Both the position numbers and the translations under genes were made by a program. From Betaproteobacteria bacterium (GTDB lineage: Bacteria; Pseudomonadota; Gammaproteobacteria; Burkholderiales; Rhodocyclaceae): DNA of 64,000 nt. The DNA lies in assembly GCA_009777245.1 (NCBI GenBank), contig WRMF01000001.1, forward strand, positions 1-64,000. Reading direction: 5' to 3'. Positions within the stretch are counted from its first letter, which is position 1, and the number at the start of each line of letters is the position of its first letter. The notes beneath the pieces were generated by a model. The model searched no databases. It worked only from the letters and a program-made list of their open reading frames with translations, and had not been told where the DNA came from. Of this stretch, positions 10,902-19,296 are shown one piece after another.

Positions 10902-10977
10902 ATGTCATCCTTGGACCTGATGCGGCGCTTCTGCCGCATCCTCAAAGTAGCTGCCCGAACGGATTTTAGAGGAGCAT

Positions 10978-11007
10978 TGCCACCGGCAACAGGGTTTGCC
11001 GGTGGCA
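10978..11007. other. perfect 12-bp hairpin between the regulator and kinase genes
   Basis: TGCCACCGGCAA, loop CAGGGT, TTGCCGGTGGCA. It sits just after the stop of the HD-GYP gene, in the 142-nt gap before the kinase start. There is no U-run after it on the minus strand, so it is not a classical terminator. It may stabilise the upstream mRNA segment or lower expression of the kinase relative to the regulator. Confidence 0.6.
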
Positions 11008-11043
11008 GAGTCGGTGCTCGTCTGCATCATATATAGCCTGCGT

Positions 11044-12096
11044 CTAATTTTTAACGCTTAACGATTGACGCCAAAAATCTTTCGCAACCTCCTGGAACGC
11101 CTCAACGAGCTTGGGATCAAAATGTGTACCGCTACCTTCCTCTATGATTTGGACGGCGTCTTCATGGGAAACCGCCTTTCTGTAAGGCCGATCAGTTATC
11201 AGCGCGTCGTACACATCCGCTATTGCCATGATTCTGCCTTCAAGCGGAATTTCTTCGCCTGCAAGTTTTCTTGGATAACCCGTGCCGTCCCATTTTTCAT
11301 GGTGTGCGCTCACAAAGTTTTTGGCATGAAGCAAAAAAGAATCATCTTTTGTTTGGTCAATGATGCGCTCAATGATGCGCTCTCCCTCTCTACAGTGCTG
11401 CTTGACGTTTTCAAATTCAGCTTCGTTCAGCTTGTCCGACTTATTGAGTATGGTATCACTGATTGCAATTTTACCAACATCATGCAGCTGCGAGGACGGT
11501 ATCAGCTGGCGTCTGTCCCATTTTGATACTTCTTCGGCATATGTTCCGGTTCGGATAAGCTCATTCACAAGGAGCTTTACATAAGCCTGTGTCCGCATCA
11601 CGTGTCCGCTTGATATGCTGTTTTTGCTTTCCATAGCATCCGCGAGTGCGTTGATGGTGGCGTTATAGGTTACTTGAGCGGATCGCTGAGCGTTTTTCAT
11701 CAGCTTGTCCGCTTCAATGTGCATTTCGACCCGCTTCAAAAGCACCGGAGGAGAAAAAGGTTTGCTGATAAAATCAAGGGCGCCCAGTTCAAACCCACGA
11801 ATCTCCATTACTGTATCATTTTGTGCCGTTAGGAAAATGACGGGAATGGATCTTAGTCTTGGGTTGGCTTTTAATAGCTGTATTGCCTCAAAGCCGTCCA
11901 TTTCCGGCATGTCAATATCCAGCAGGATTAAGTCCGGTCTGATTTTTTCCGCGAGCGAGAACATCTTTTCGGCTGACGGTAAGGTAAACGTTCTGTAGGT
12001 GTCGTCCAGAGCGAGTTTTGCGCTTGCCCGGTTGGTATCAATGTCGTCAACGACAAAAACTATTTTCATCATTGAATTGTCAGCAAAATGGTTCAT
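11044..12096 (-). CDS. response regulator with HD-GYP c-di-GMP phosphodiesterase domain
   Basis: A 350-residue two-domain regulator of the RpfG type. The N-terminal REC domain has the acidic pair Asp17-Asp18 and phospho-acceptor Asp60 in LILLDIDMPEMDG. The C-terminal HD-GYP domain has the metal-binding SQLHDVGKIAISD, then HHEKWDGTGYP and IMAIADVYDALITDRPYR. HD-GYP proteins hydrolyse c-di-GMP, so the output is probably a shift between motility and sessility. It is first in the pair with the hybrid kinase. ATG 12096 is used; ATG codons at 12072 and 12069 (MMKI) are alternatives. Confidence 0.94.
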   Translation of the reverse strand: MNHFADNSMMKIVFVVDDIDTNRASAKLALDDTYRTFTLPSAEKMFSLAEKIRPDLILLDIDMPEMDGFEAIQLLKANPRLRSIPVIFLTAQNDTVMEIRGFELGALDFISKPFSPPVLLKRVEMHIEADKLMKNAQRSAQVTYNATINALADAMESKNSISSGHVMRTQAYVKLLVNELIRTGTYAEEVSKWDRRQLIPSSQLHDVGKIAISDTILNKSDKLNEAEFENVKQHCREGERIIERIIDQTKDDSFLLHAKNFVSAHHEKWDGTGYPRKLAGEEIPLEGRIMAIADVYDALITDRPYRKAVSHEDAVQIIEEGSGTHFDPKLVEAFQEVAKDFWRQSLSVKN

Positions 12097-12222
12097 AACA
12101 GGCTCTCCATGGATTCAGGCAGACGCCATATATTATACAGAGTACAGAGTACAGAAATCAGGAAAACCATCTGAGGCTTGCTATTCTGTTGTAGAATGAT
12201 CATTTTTGCACAAAGAGCCGTC

Positions 12223-13476
12223 ATGTTTTCCGCGCAACACACCCTTTCCCGGACCGACCCTGAATTGTGGACTGCCGTACAGGCCGAAAACCGCCGTCAG
12301 GAAGAACACATTGAACTTATCGCTTCCGAAAACTATGTCTCCCATGCGGTCATGGAAGCGCAGGGTTCGCAACTTACCAACAAATACGCGGAAGGTTATC
12401 CCGGCAAGCGTTATTACGGCGGCTGCGAGCATGTCGACATCGTCGAGCAAATCGCCATTGACCGCGTAAGGGAGCTTTTCGGCGCAGAGGCCGCCAATGT
12501 GCAGCCGAACTCCGGTTCGCAGGCCAATCAGGCGGTATTGATGGCCTTTGCCAAACCGGGCGATACCATCATGGGCATGAGTCTGGCCGAAGGCGGGCAT
12601 CTTACCCACGGTATGCCGCTCAATATGTCCGGCAAATGGTTCAATGTCGTCTCCTACGGCCTTGACGCAAACGAGACCATTGATTACGACGCGATGGAGG
12701 CGCTGGCGCATGAACACAAGCCGAAGATCATCATCGCGGGCGCATCCGCCTATTCGCTCAAAATTGACTGGGCGCGTTTTGCGAAAGCGGCGAAGGAAGT
12801 CGGCGCGATTTTCTGGGTAGACATGGCGCATTACGCCGGACTCATCGCCGCCAACTTATATCCCAACCCCGCGCCGCATGCCGATGTCGTGACCACCACC
12901 ACCCATAAAACCCTGCGCGGCCCGCGCGGCGGCGCGATACTGATGCTCTCCGAGCATGAAAAGGCGATAAATTCCGCAGTCTTCCCCGGTCTCCAGGGCG
13001 GCCCCTTGATGCACGTCATCGCCGCCAAGGCGGTATGTTTCAAGGAAGCAGCCTCGCCCTCGTTCCGTCTTTATCAGGAACAGGTCATCGCCAACGCCAA
13101 CGTCATGGCGCGTGTGCTCGGAGAAGAGCGGGGGATGCGGATCGTGTCAGGCAGGACGGAAAGCCATGTTTTCCTCGTAGACCTTCGCGCAAAAAACATT
13201 ACCGGCAAGGCCGCCGAAGCGGCATTGGACAAAGCCTGCATTACCGTCAACAAAAACGCCATTCCGAAAGACCCGGAAAAACCTGCCGTCACTTCGGGCA
13301 TTCGTATCGGCTCGCCCGCGATAACCGCGCGTGGCTTTACCGGGATTGAGGCTTCGATGACCGCCCATCTGATTGCCGACGTGCTGGAGGCTCCCGAAGA
13401 TTCGGCAGTCATCGAGCGGACAAAGAAAGAAGTCGCGGCTCTCTGTTCGCGCTTTCCCGTCTACGGTAGCCAGTAA
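12223..13476 (+). CDS. glyA: serine hydroxymethyltransferase
   Basis: A 417-residue PLP enzyme converting serine and tetrahydrofolate to glycine and 5,10-methylene-THF in the cytosol. Seen: the N-terminal [20 protein letters not shown], the substrate-loop sequence YYGGCEHVD, and the PLP lysine in [14 protein letters not shown]. Length is normal. The frame opens further upstream (12178), but ATG 12223 matches the family N-terminus. The stop is 4 nt before nrdR, which is followed by ribD, so the three probably form an operon. Confidence 0.97.
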   Translation: MFSAQHTLSRTDPELWTAVQAENRRQEEHIELIASENYVSHAVMEAQGSQLTNKYAEGYPGKRYYGGCEHVDIVEQIAIDRVRELFGAEAANVQPNSGSQANQAVLMAFAKPGDTIMGMSLAEGGHLTHGMPLNMSGKWFNVVSYGLDANETIDYDAMEALAHEHKPKIIIAGASAYSLKIDWARFAKAAKEVGAIFWVDMAHYAGLIAANLYPNPAPHADVVTTTTHKTLRGPRGGAILMLSEHEKAINSAVFPGLQGGPLMHVIAAKAVCFKEAASPSFRLYQEQVIANANVMARVLGEERGMRIVSGRTESHVFLVDLRAKNITGKAAEAALDKACITVNKNAIPKDPEKPAVTSGIRIGSPAITARGFTGIEASMTAHLIADVLEAPEDSAVIERTKKEVAALCSRFPVYGSQ

Positions 13477-13480
13477 CGAC

Positions 13481-13945
13481 ATGAAATGTCCTTTCTGCGG
13501 AGTCTCGGACAGCGCCGTCATTGACACTCGCGTCAATGACGAGGGCGATACCATACGTCGCCGCCGTCGCTGCACCGCCTGCGACAAACGGTTTACCACG
13601 TATGAACGGGCGGAAGTGCAGTTGCCGCAAGTCGTCAAGAAAAACGGCGGACGGGTTCCCTTCGAGCGGGAAAAACTTCGCGCAAGCCTTGCGCTGGCGC
13701 TGAGGAAGCGCCCGATCACCACAGAAACCATCGAACACGCAGTTGAGGGCATTGAGGAAAAGCTGCTCCTTTTGGGCGAACGGGAAGTGCCGACCCATCA
13801 GCTTGGCGAATTGGTCATGGCTGAATTGAAACGGCTTGACAAGATCGCATACATTCGTTTTGCTTCCGTGTATCGCAATTTTGAGGACGTAGACGCTTTT
13901 TCCAGGGTTATCCGGGAAGTCTCCCCCGACAATGGACAATCCTGA
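13481..13945 (+). CDS. nrdR: transcriptional repressor NrdR
   Basis: A 154-residue regulator of ribonucleotide reductase genes. The zinc ribbon is [18 protein letters not shown] followed by [18 protein letters not shown], giving two CxxC pairs (Cys3/Cys6 and the CTAC pair). The rest is an ATP-cone that senses ATP/dATP. ATG 13481 starts right at the zinc ribbon as in the family. Only 4 nt separate it from glyA, and it overlaps ribD by 14 nt. The glyA-nrdR-ribD order is common in proteobacteria. Confidence 0.96.
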   Translation: MKCPFCGVSDSAVIDTRVNDEGDTIRRRRRCTACDKRFTTYERAEVQLPQVVKKNGGRVPFEREKLRASLALALRKRPITTETIEHAVEGIEEKLLLLGEREVPTHQLGELVMAELKRLDKIAYIRFASVYRNFEDVDAFSRVIREVSPDNGQS

Positions 13946-15062
13946 TTCCCCTCTCTCCGCTCTCTTTTCCGCAGACGACCATGCCCATATGGCACATGCC
14001 TTGAAGCTGGCGGAAAAAGGCTTGTTGACCGCTACGCCCAATCCCCGCGTGGGTTGCGTATTGACCAAAAACGGGGCAATCATCGGGCAGGGCTGGCACG
14101 AACGGGCTGGCGAAGCACATGCGGAAATACACGCGCTCAAGGAGGCAGGAGAAGCCGCGCGCGGCGCGACGGCTTATGTCACGCTGGAGCCGTGCTCCCA
14201 TTTTGGCCGCACTCCACCTTGCGCCGACGCATTGATTGAAGCCGGTATCACTCGCATCGTCGTTGCAATGGAAGACCCTAATCCCAGAGTGGCAGGACGC
14301 GGCATAGAGAAACTCCGCGCTGCCGGAATCACGGTTGAGCATGGTCTTCTCGTCGACGAAGCGAGTGAACTTAACACCGGATTCATCTCACGCATGACGA
14401 AGAATCGCCCCTGGCTGCGGCTCAAGATTGCCGCCACACTTGATGGCAAGACCGCGCTGGAAAACGGCGTAAGCCAATGGATCACCGGCTCTGCCGCCCG
14501 CGCCGACGGTCATTTTTGGCGCGCTCGCGCCTGTGCGATTCTTACCGGCATTGGAACCGTAAAGGCCGACGACCCAGAGCTTAATGTGCGCGAACACCCT
14601 TGTGAACGTCAGCCGCTGCGTATTATTCTTGATCCCCGGTTGGAAATTTCTCCATTCGCCCGCATTCTTCAGAGTGCGCCCGTGCTGATTGTCACGGCTG
14701 ATGACCGGAGCGACGATCGTATCCGGCAATTCACCGGCTCAGGTCATCGCATCCTCCCTTTGCCGCTAGCGGATGGTCGTATTGACCTTGCCGCTCTGAT
14801 GCCGGAACTGGCAAGGCTGGAACTCAATGAAATCCATGTGGAAGCGGGGAGTACGCTCAATGGCGCGCTCCTTGCCGCCGGATATGCGGATGAGATTCTG
14901 CTTTATTTGGCGCCCCTGGTTGTCGGCAATGCAGCGCGTGGAATGTTCGAACTTCCGGCCTTGACTTCGCTTGACGCTGCGGCACGGTTCGAGGTTCGGG
15001 AATGCGTCAAGGCGGGCGATGGTTTGCGGGTTGTCGCAAGGGCGGTTCCATCGGCCTTATAG
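13932..15062 (+). CDS. ribD: riboflavin biosynthesis deaminase/reductase RibD
   Basis: A 376-residue bifunctional enzyme of riboflavin synthesis. The N-terminal deaminase domain has zinc ligands in [11 protein letters not shown] and [13 protein letters not shown] and the family sequence [10 protein letters not shown]. The C-terminal reductase domain (from about 155, [14 protein letters not shown]) contains [15 protein letters not shown], typical for NADPH-dependent reduction of the ribosylamino-pyrimidine. Complete. It overlaps the end of nrdR by 14 nt, so translation is probably coupled. No other rib gene follows in the window. Confidence 0.96.
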   Translation: MDNPDSPLSALFSADDHAHMAHALKLAEKGLLTATPNPRVGCVLTKNGAIIGQGWHERAGEAHAEIHALKEAGEAARGATAYVTLEPCSHFGRTPPCADALIEAGITRIVVAMEDPNPRVAGRGIEKLRAAGITVEHGLLVDEASELNTGFISRMTKNRPWLRLKIAATLDGKTALENGVSQWITGSAARADGHFWRARACAILTGIGTVKADDPELNVREHPCERQPLRIILDPRLEISPFARILQSAPVLIVTADDRSDDRIRQFTGSGHRILPLPLADGRIDLAALMPELARLELNEIHVEAGSTLNGALLAAGYADEILLYLAPLVVGNAARGMFELPALTSLDAAARFEVRECVKAGDGLRVVARAVPSAL

Positions 15063-15417
15063 CGGCTTTGGTTATAGTGAGTAAATTTTACATACCCTCT
15101 CCCGGCCTTCGACTGCGCCGCGAGTGACCACACTCTCCCATAAATGGGAAAAGGTTGCGTTGTGGTATTTTCCATCTCCTGCAATCACGTGATAGTCTTG
15201 TTATTTGCAGAAAACGCTATACAAATTCGATGTCACCTTATCTATGAGAGCTACTATAACCACGCCGCAGTAGGGGTTAAAAATTTTTAACCCCTACTGT
15301 TGCAAGCGGGAGAGTGGATGTGTTTGCGGCATTTAAGGCATCATCTCTTGGATTTTCGTGCCCCTACCTGTTTCTTTATCCAAAGGAATGACTATAAATA
15401 GCGATTAACAAGCGCCA
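15063..15417. repeat. gene-free convergent spacer with dispersed repeats
   Basis: Between the converging ribD and flagellin genes. It holds one copy of the AGCGG(t)TTxGGTT...GTAxxTTTxxCATACCCTCTCCC repeat (from 15061), then the GATAGTCTTGTTATTTGCAGAAAACGCTATA repeat (15190-15220), and the palindrome GGGGTTAAAAATTTTTAACCCC (15275-15296). The last block, with its flank (CGATGTC...TATCTATGAGAGCTACTATAAC), recurs at 41538-41605. No ORF worth calling. Confidence 0.7.
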
Positions 15418-15451
15418 ATAAAAACAAGGCGACGCGAGAACCGCGCCGCCT
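15418..15451 (-). terminator. rho-independent terminator of the flagellin gene
   Basis: On the minus strand: AGGCGGCGCG, loop GTTCT, CGCGTCGCCT (ten pairs, one G-U), followed by TGTTTTTAT. It lies 24 nt after the flagellin stop, so the flagellin mRNA is probably monocistronic. Confidence 0.85.
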
Positions 15452-15474
15452 GATTGATATATTCTGGCGTCCGC

Positions 15475-16293
15475 TCATCGTAACAGCGTAAGCACGTTTT
15501 GCGGCAAGGCGTTGGCCTGTGCCAGCATTGCGACTCCGGCTTGTTGCAGGATTTGCGCGCGGGCGAGATTGGCTGTTTCCGCCGCATAGTCGGCGTCCAT
15601 AATCCGGCTGCGGGAAGCTACGGCAGACTCACGCGCGGATGCAAGCTGGGCGAGCACGCCTTCAAAACGATTTTGAACCGCACCCAAAGCCGCGCGATTG
15701 TTGTTGATGTAATCAATCATGGTGTCCAGAACCGACATCGCAGACAGCGCGTGAGTTCCGTCAGAGCCTAAAATATCGCCTGCGGCCACAGACAAGGCTT
15801 GAATCGAGATTGCAATCTGCGATTCCGCCGTGGTCGTCGCTCCAACCTGGAAGATAACCCCGCCGGAGAAAGTGCCGTCCAGGAGTTTTTGCCCATTGAA
15901 GTTGGTGGCGCTGATTACCCGGTCAATTTCGCTGGCCAGTTGCTGATATTCGGTATCCAGCGCGGAGCGGTTATCCGAATCATATTGACCGGAAGCGGCC
16001 TGCACCGCCAGTTCGCGCATACGCTGCAAATGTTCGCTGACCACGTTCATTCCGGCCTCGGCGGTTTGCGCCAGAGAAATGCCGTCGTTGGCATTCCTGA
16101 TGGCGACCGACATGCCGCGCGCCTGGGAATTCATCTTCTCCGCCACCGCAAGACCGGCGGCATCGTCCTTGGAGCTGTTGACCCTAAGGCCGGAAGACAG
16201 TCGTTGCAGCGCGGTAAACAGCGCGGTTTGGGAAGTGTCCAGATTCCGCTGCGAATTGAGCGACGAGACATTAGTGTTAATAACTTGTGGCAT
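15475..16293 (-). CDS. fliC: flagellin
   Basis: A 272-residue flagellin, the filament subunit exported by the flagellar type III apparatus. The N-terminal D0/D1 signature is MPQVINTNVSSLNSQRNL, then LSSGLRVNSSKDDAAGLAVA; the C-terminal D1/D0 includes GAVQNRFEGVLAQLAS, and it ends QANALPQNVLTLLR. The middle is very short, so the exposed D2/D3 domains are essentially absent. Candidate glycan-accepting Ser/Thr are in the hinge (GATTTAES region). ATG 16293 has GGAGA 6 nt upstream; the 33-residue upstream extension is not flagellin-like. Divergent from the TPR-OGT gene and followed by its own terminator. fliD, fliS and flaG are not nearby. Confidence 0.97.
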   Translation of the reverse strand: MPQVINTNVSSLNSQRNLDTSQTALFTALQRLSSGLRVNSSKDDAAGLAVAEKMNSQARGMSVAIRNANDGISLAQTAEAGMNVVSEHLQRMRELAVQAASGQYDSDNRSALDTEYQQLASEIDRVISATNFNGQKLLDGTFSGGVIFQVGATTTAESQIAISIQALSVAAGDILGSDGTHALSAMSVLDTMIDYINNNRAALGAVQNRFEGVLAQLASARESAVASRSRIMDADYAAETANLARAQILQQAGVAMLAQANALPQNVLTLLR

Positions 16294-16381
16294 TTCATTC
16301 TCCTTGGGAGAAAAAGATTCAAAATCCGGCTGGCGGCTATTTCCGCCAAATCTTGCCAAAAGAAAGCATTTTGCGTGCCAG

Positions 16382-16410
16382 TTATCCGACAAGTGATTGT
16401 CGTTCCTTGA
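16382..16410 (-). promoter_or_regulatory. possible sigma-28 (FliA) promoter of flagellin
   Basis: The minus strand reads TCAAGGAA (16410-16403) and TCGGATAA (16389-16382), resembling TAAAGTTT and GCCGATAA (six of eight in the -10). The spacing is about two bases longer than the consensus. It lies about 90 nt upstream of the flagellin ATG. Suggestive only. Confidence 0.35.
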
Positions 16411-16436
16411 TAGCAGTTCGGGAACGGGCTTATACC

Positions 16437-16576
16437 GTCATTCCCGCGAAGGCGGGAATCCAGTATGGCGTGGCGGCAACGACAGGTTTTCAGAGCAGGG
16501 CAGAAGCGGCATTTCCATAAGGAAACGCCAGAGGAACGGAAAGGCTTGCCTGGATTCCCGCCTTCGCGGAAATAAC
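16437..16576. repeat. MITE-like element with 23-bp terminal inverted repeats (copy 1)
   Basis: The left end, GTCATTCCCGCGAAGGCGGG at 16437, and the right end at 16554-16576 (GCCTTCGCGG core) are inverted copies. The roughly 95-bp interior matches the reverse complement of the interior of the copy at 41766-41900. No coding capacity. It lies in the 461-bp divergent region between flagellin and the TPR-OGT gene. From 16577 to 16754 I see only a partial copy of the GTTATTTGCAGAAAACGCTATA repeat (about 16625-16650) and the upstream sequence of the OGT gene. Confidence 0.75.
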
Positions 16577-16754
16577 ACGCGATTGAGAGCGGGAGATGGG
16601 AGTAAAGCGCACTCTCCAACCGTCTCGTTGTTTGCGGAAAACGCTATAGAACGCGCTTGACCCCAAATCTCATCTTCGCGGCAGGCAAAGCCCCTTTTCT
16701 TCTGCTGAATGGATTAGAATTTCATGTTCCGAAAAAATTGGGCGTGCATCAAAC

Positions 16755-19166
16755 ATGGCAAAGAATATCGCGGCAAAGAGCCTGATTGACAAAGGCAGAA
16801 AGGCGCTGGCAAACAAGCAGTACGAAGAAGCGGGCGCGTTTTTCGAGGAGATGGTCACAAAGTCGCCCAGGGCGCATGAAGCCTGGTTCGGTCTGGGCGA
16901 GGTGGCGCTGGCGGTCGGACAGGCGGATGCCGCCGTATCATTTCTGGAAGAAGCGGTCAGGCTCCAGCCGGAAAAAGTCAGGTATCTCCTGAAGCTGGGA
17001 GAGCTTTATAGCCAAATCGGTCTGGGCAAGGAAGGGGTCAAGCTACTGCAATCCGCCCGCCGCTTGCAGCCCCGCAATGCAGACATCATGTGCAGTCTTT
17101 CCGGCGCTTATGCCCGGCTCGGCAACTGGCAGCGCGCCAAGGGTGTATTGCGTGAAGTTGTCCGTCTGCCCAACCCGCTTTCCGCTCACTTCTGCCTTTT
17201 GGGCATGGCCTGCCAGCAGCTTGGCGAACCGGACGAGGCACTGATAGCCTTTCAGCAGGCTACCGCCAAAGCACCGCGTTATCCTGACGCCTGGCTGTCC
17301 CTGGGGCATCTTTATCTGCATAAACAGGAACGGGACAAGCTGAAAGCCTGTCTGGAAAAGCTGTTTGAGCTGGAGCCTGCTTCCGCCGATGCCCTTTCTC
17401 TGGCGGGCGATTTTGAATGGTCGCTCGGCAACAACCGTGAAGCGGCAAGTTTTTTCCGGCAGGCGGCAGAATCTGCCCCTGATCGAGCCGACATTCAGGC
17501 CAGGCTTGCCATTGCATTGGTTCTTTGCGGGGAAGCCATTGCCGCAATTGACGCGATGGAGCGCGCGCATGAATTGGGCGTATCCGAAGACTGGATTTTA
17601 GAAAAGCTGGGGATGATGTTCACCACCAAATACTGGACGCCGATGGCGCGCGAGAATCTGGAAATGGCGGTAGAGCGCAACCCTGACAACCTTAACGCCT
17701 GGACAACCCTGCTAATGGTATATATAAGGATGGGCGAGAGCGACAAAATCCGCCAGACTGCGGATGCCATTCTTGAAAAGGATCCCCACAATATCTATGC
17801 GCTGATGAACCTGTCTACCTGGCACAACGATAAGGGGGATCATGATGAGGCGCTGGAGTGCCTTGCCCGCGCCCGGACACACTCTCCCAATGTGCGCCAA
17901 ATTTATACCAAGATGCTCTGGACCATGCTGAGTTCTTCTTCCGCCAGCGCCTCGGACATTCTTGAGACTGCCTGCGCCATTGATGACAATTCGCTGAAGT
18001 CGCAACGCCGCGCCAACGATTTTGCCGAACGCGACCGTAACCCTGAGCGAAAACTGCGTATCGGCTGGCTATCTTCCGACATGCGGCACCATCCGGTTGC
18101 CGCTTTCGTGTGGCCGTTTCTTGAGCATATTGATAATGATAAGCTGGAGACCTTCATCTATTACAATTTTTCCGAGGAAGACGACCTCTCCCGCCGGATC
18201 AAGGCGAACGCTCAACAATGGCGCGTCGTAAACGACATCGGCGATGAGGCTCTGGCGGATCTTATTGAAGGGGATGAGATTGACATTCTGGTCGACCTGA
18301 ACGGCTATACCGATGGTTCGCGTGTCGAGGCGATAGCGAAGAAGCCTGCGCCGATAGCGGTCACCTGGCTTGGTTTTCCAGGAACCAGCGGCATGTCCGC
18401 GATTGATTACATTTTTATCCCGCCCGACCCTGTACTGGAGAAAGGGGATTGGTGTTCGGAGACGCCCTGTCCGCTGCCGGACTGCTACGGCGCGCGCAGC
18501 AACATCAGCCCCGCCGTCATTGAAACGGGGCTTCCCTGCGAACGGCTGCAAGCGCCCTTCACCTTTGCCTGTTTCAACCATTTCAGAAAGGCAAGCGAGA
18601 AGACCATTCAGCTTTGGAGCCGCATTCTTGCGGAACTTCCCGGGGCGCGCCTGATTCTTGTCGCCATTGGCGGCAAGGACTCTGACACCATTCGCTATTT
18701 CTCCGGCAAATTCGAGCGATACGGCGTCAAGCCGGAACAACTGGAATTTCGGGGCTATATCGCAAGGCAGAAATATTACGAGAGTTATAACGAGGTTGAT
18801 CTGGGGCTTGACCCTTTCCCCTTCAACGGTGGAACCACAGGGTATGACTCCATCTGGATGAATGTTCCTTTTGTGACCTGGCCGGGGGAACATCTTTCCG
18901 CCCGCATGGGAAAAGCGATTCTTGACAATGTCGGTCTTTCCGAGCTTGTGGCAAATAGCGCCGATGAATACGTGGACATTGCCGTTGCCCTGGCGAACGA
19001 CCTTGAACGCTTGAAGCGGCTGCGCGCTGATCTGCGCGAACGTATGCTCAACAGCCCGCTGCTTGACGGCCCTCGCATGGCGCAAAGCCTTGAGGCCGCG
19101 TTTAGCGGCATGTGGCGGCGCTGGTGCGCGACCGGCAACCGCCCCGAAGTATCCGACAGGCAATGA
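16755..19166 (+). CDS. TPR protein with OGT/SPINDLY-type O-GlcNAc transferase domain (GT41)
   Basis: An 803-residue soluble protein. Residues about 1-410 are tandem TPR repeats (for example AWFGLGEVALAVGQADAAVS and AWLSLGHLYLHKQERDKLKA). Residues about 430-790 form a GT41 catalytic region with the known blocks: RIGWLSSDMRHHPVAAFVWP, DILVDLNGYTDGSR, APIAVTWLGFPGTSGM, FACFNHFRKASEKT (with the Lys equivalent of the UDP-binding lysine), and FPFNGGTTGYDSIWMNVPFV. All look intact, so it should transfer a sugar from a UDP-sugar to Ser/Thr. Its position divergent from flagellin suggests flagellin as acceptor (inference). The TPRs would bind the acceptor protein. The repeats differ from the shared TPR module found downstream. 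Confidence 0.92.
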   Translation: MAKNIAAKSLIDKGRKALANKQYEEAGAFFEEMVTKSPRAHEAWFGLGEVALAVGQADAAVSFLEEAVRLQPEKVRYLLKLGELYSQIGLGKEGVKLLQSARRLQPRNADIMCSLSGAYARLGNWQRAKGVLREVVRLPNPLSAHFCLLGMACQQLGEPDEALIAFQQATAKAPRYPDAWLSLGHLYLHKQERDKLKACLEKLFELEPASADALSLAGDFEWSLGNNREAASFFRQAAESAPDRADIQARLAIALVLCGEAIAAIDAMERAHELGVSEDWILEKLGMMFTTKYWTPMARENLEMAVERNPDNLNAWTTLLMVYIRMGESDKIRQTADAILEKDPHNIYALMNLSTWHNDKGDHDEALECLARARTHSPNVRQIYTKMLWTMLSSSSASASDILETACAIDDNSLKSQRRANDFAERDRNPERKLRIGWLSSDMRHHPVAAFVWPFLEHIDNDKLETFIYYNFSEEDDLSRRIKANAQQWRVVNDIGDEALADLIEGDEIDILVDLNGYTDGSRVEAIAKKPAPIAVTWLGFPGTSGMSAIDYIFIPPDPVLEKGDWCSETPCPLPDCYGARSNISPAVIETGLPCERLQAPFTFACFNHFRKASEKTIQLWSRILAELPGARLILVAIGGKDSDTIRYFSGKFERYGVKPEQLEFRGYIARQKYYESYNEVDLGLDPFPFNGGTTGYDSIWMNVPFVTWPGEHLSARMGKAILDNVGLSELVANSADEYVDIAVALANDLERLKRLRADLRERMLNSPLLDGPRMAQSLEAAFSGMWRRWCATGNRPEVSDRQ

Positions 19167-19296
19167 CAGGATCGAATGATGTCCGCCTGGAAAAAGCAAA
19201 GCTGCCGCAAGCGGCATCAAAGCGAGTGGTCAACCTCTCCCACTCGTGGGAGAGGGGTCGGGGGAGAGGGGAGAAAAACATGCAGAAAGAAACGCA

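Noticed and set aside
10921..11043. Terminator between the HD-GYP regulator and the kinase
   Set aside because: The hairpin is strong but no U-tract follows it on the coding strand.
18069..19220. 383-codon ORF antisense to the TPR-OGT gene
   Set aside because: A shadow frame; the GT41 blocks are clear on the plus strand.
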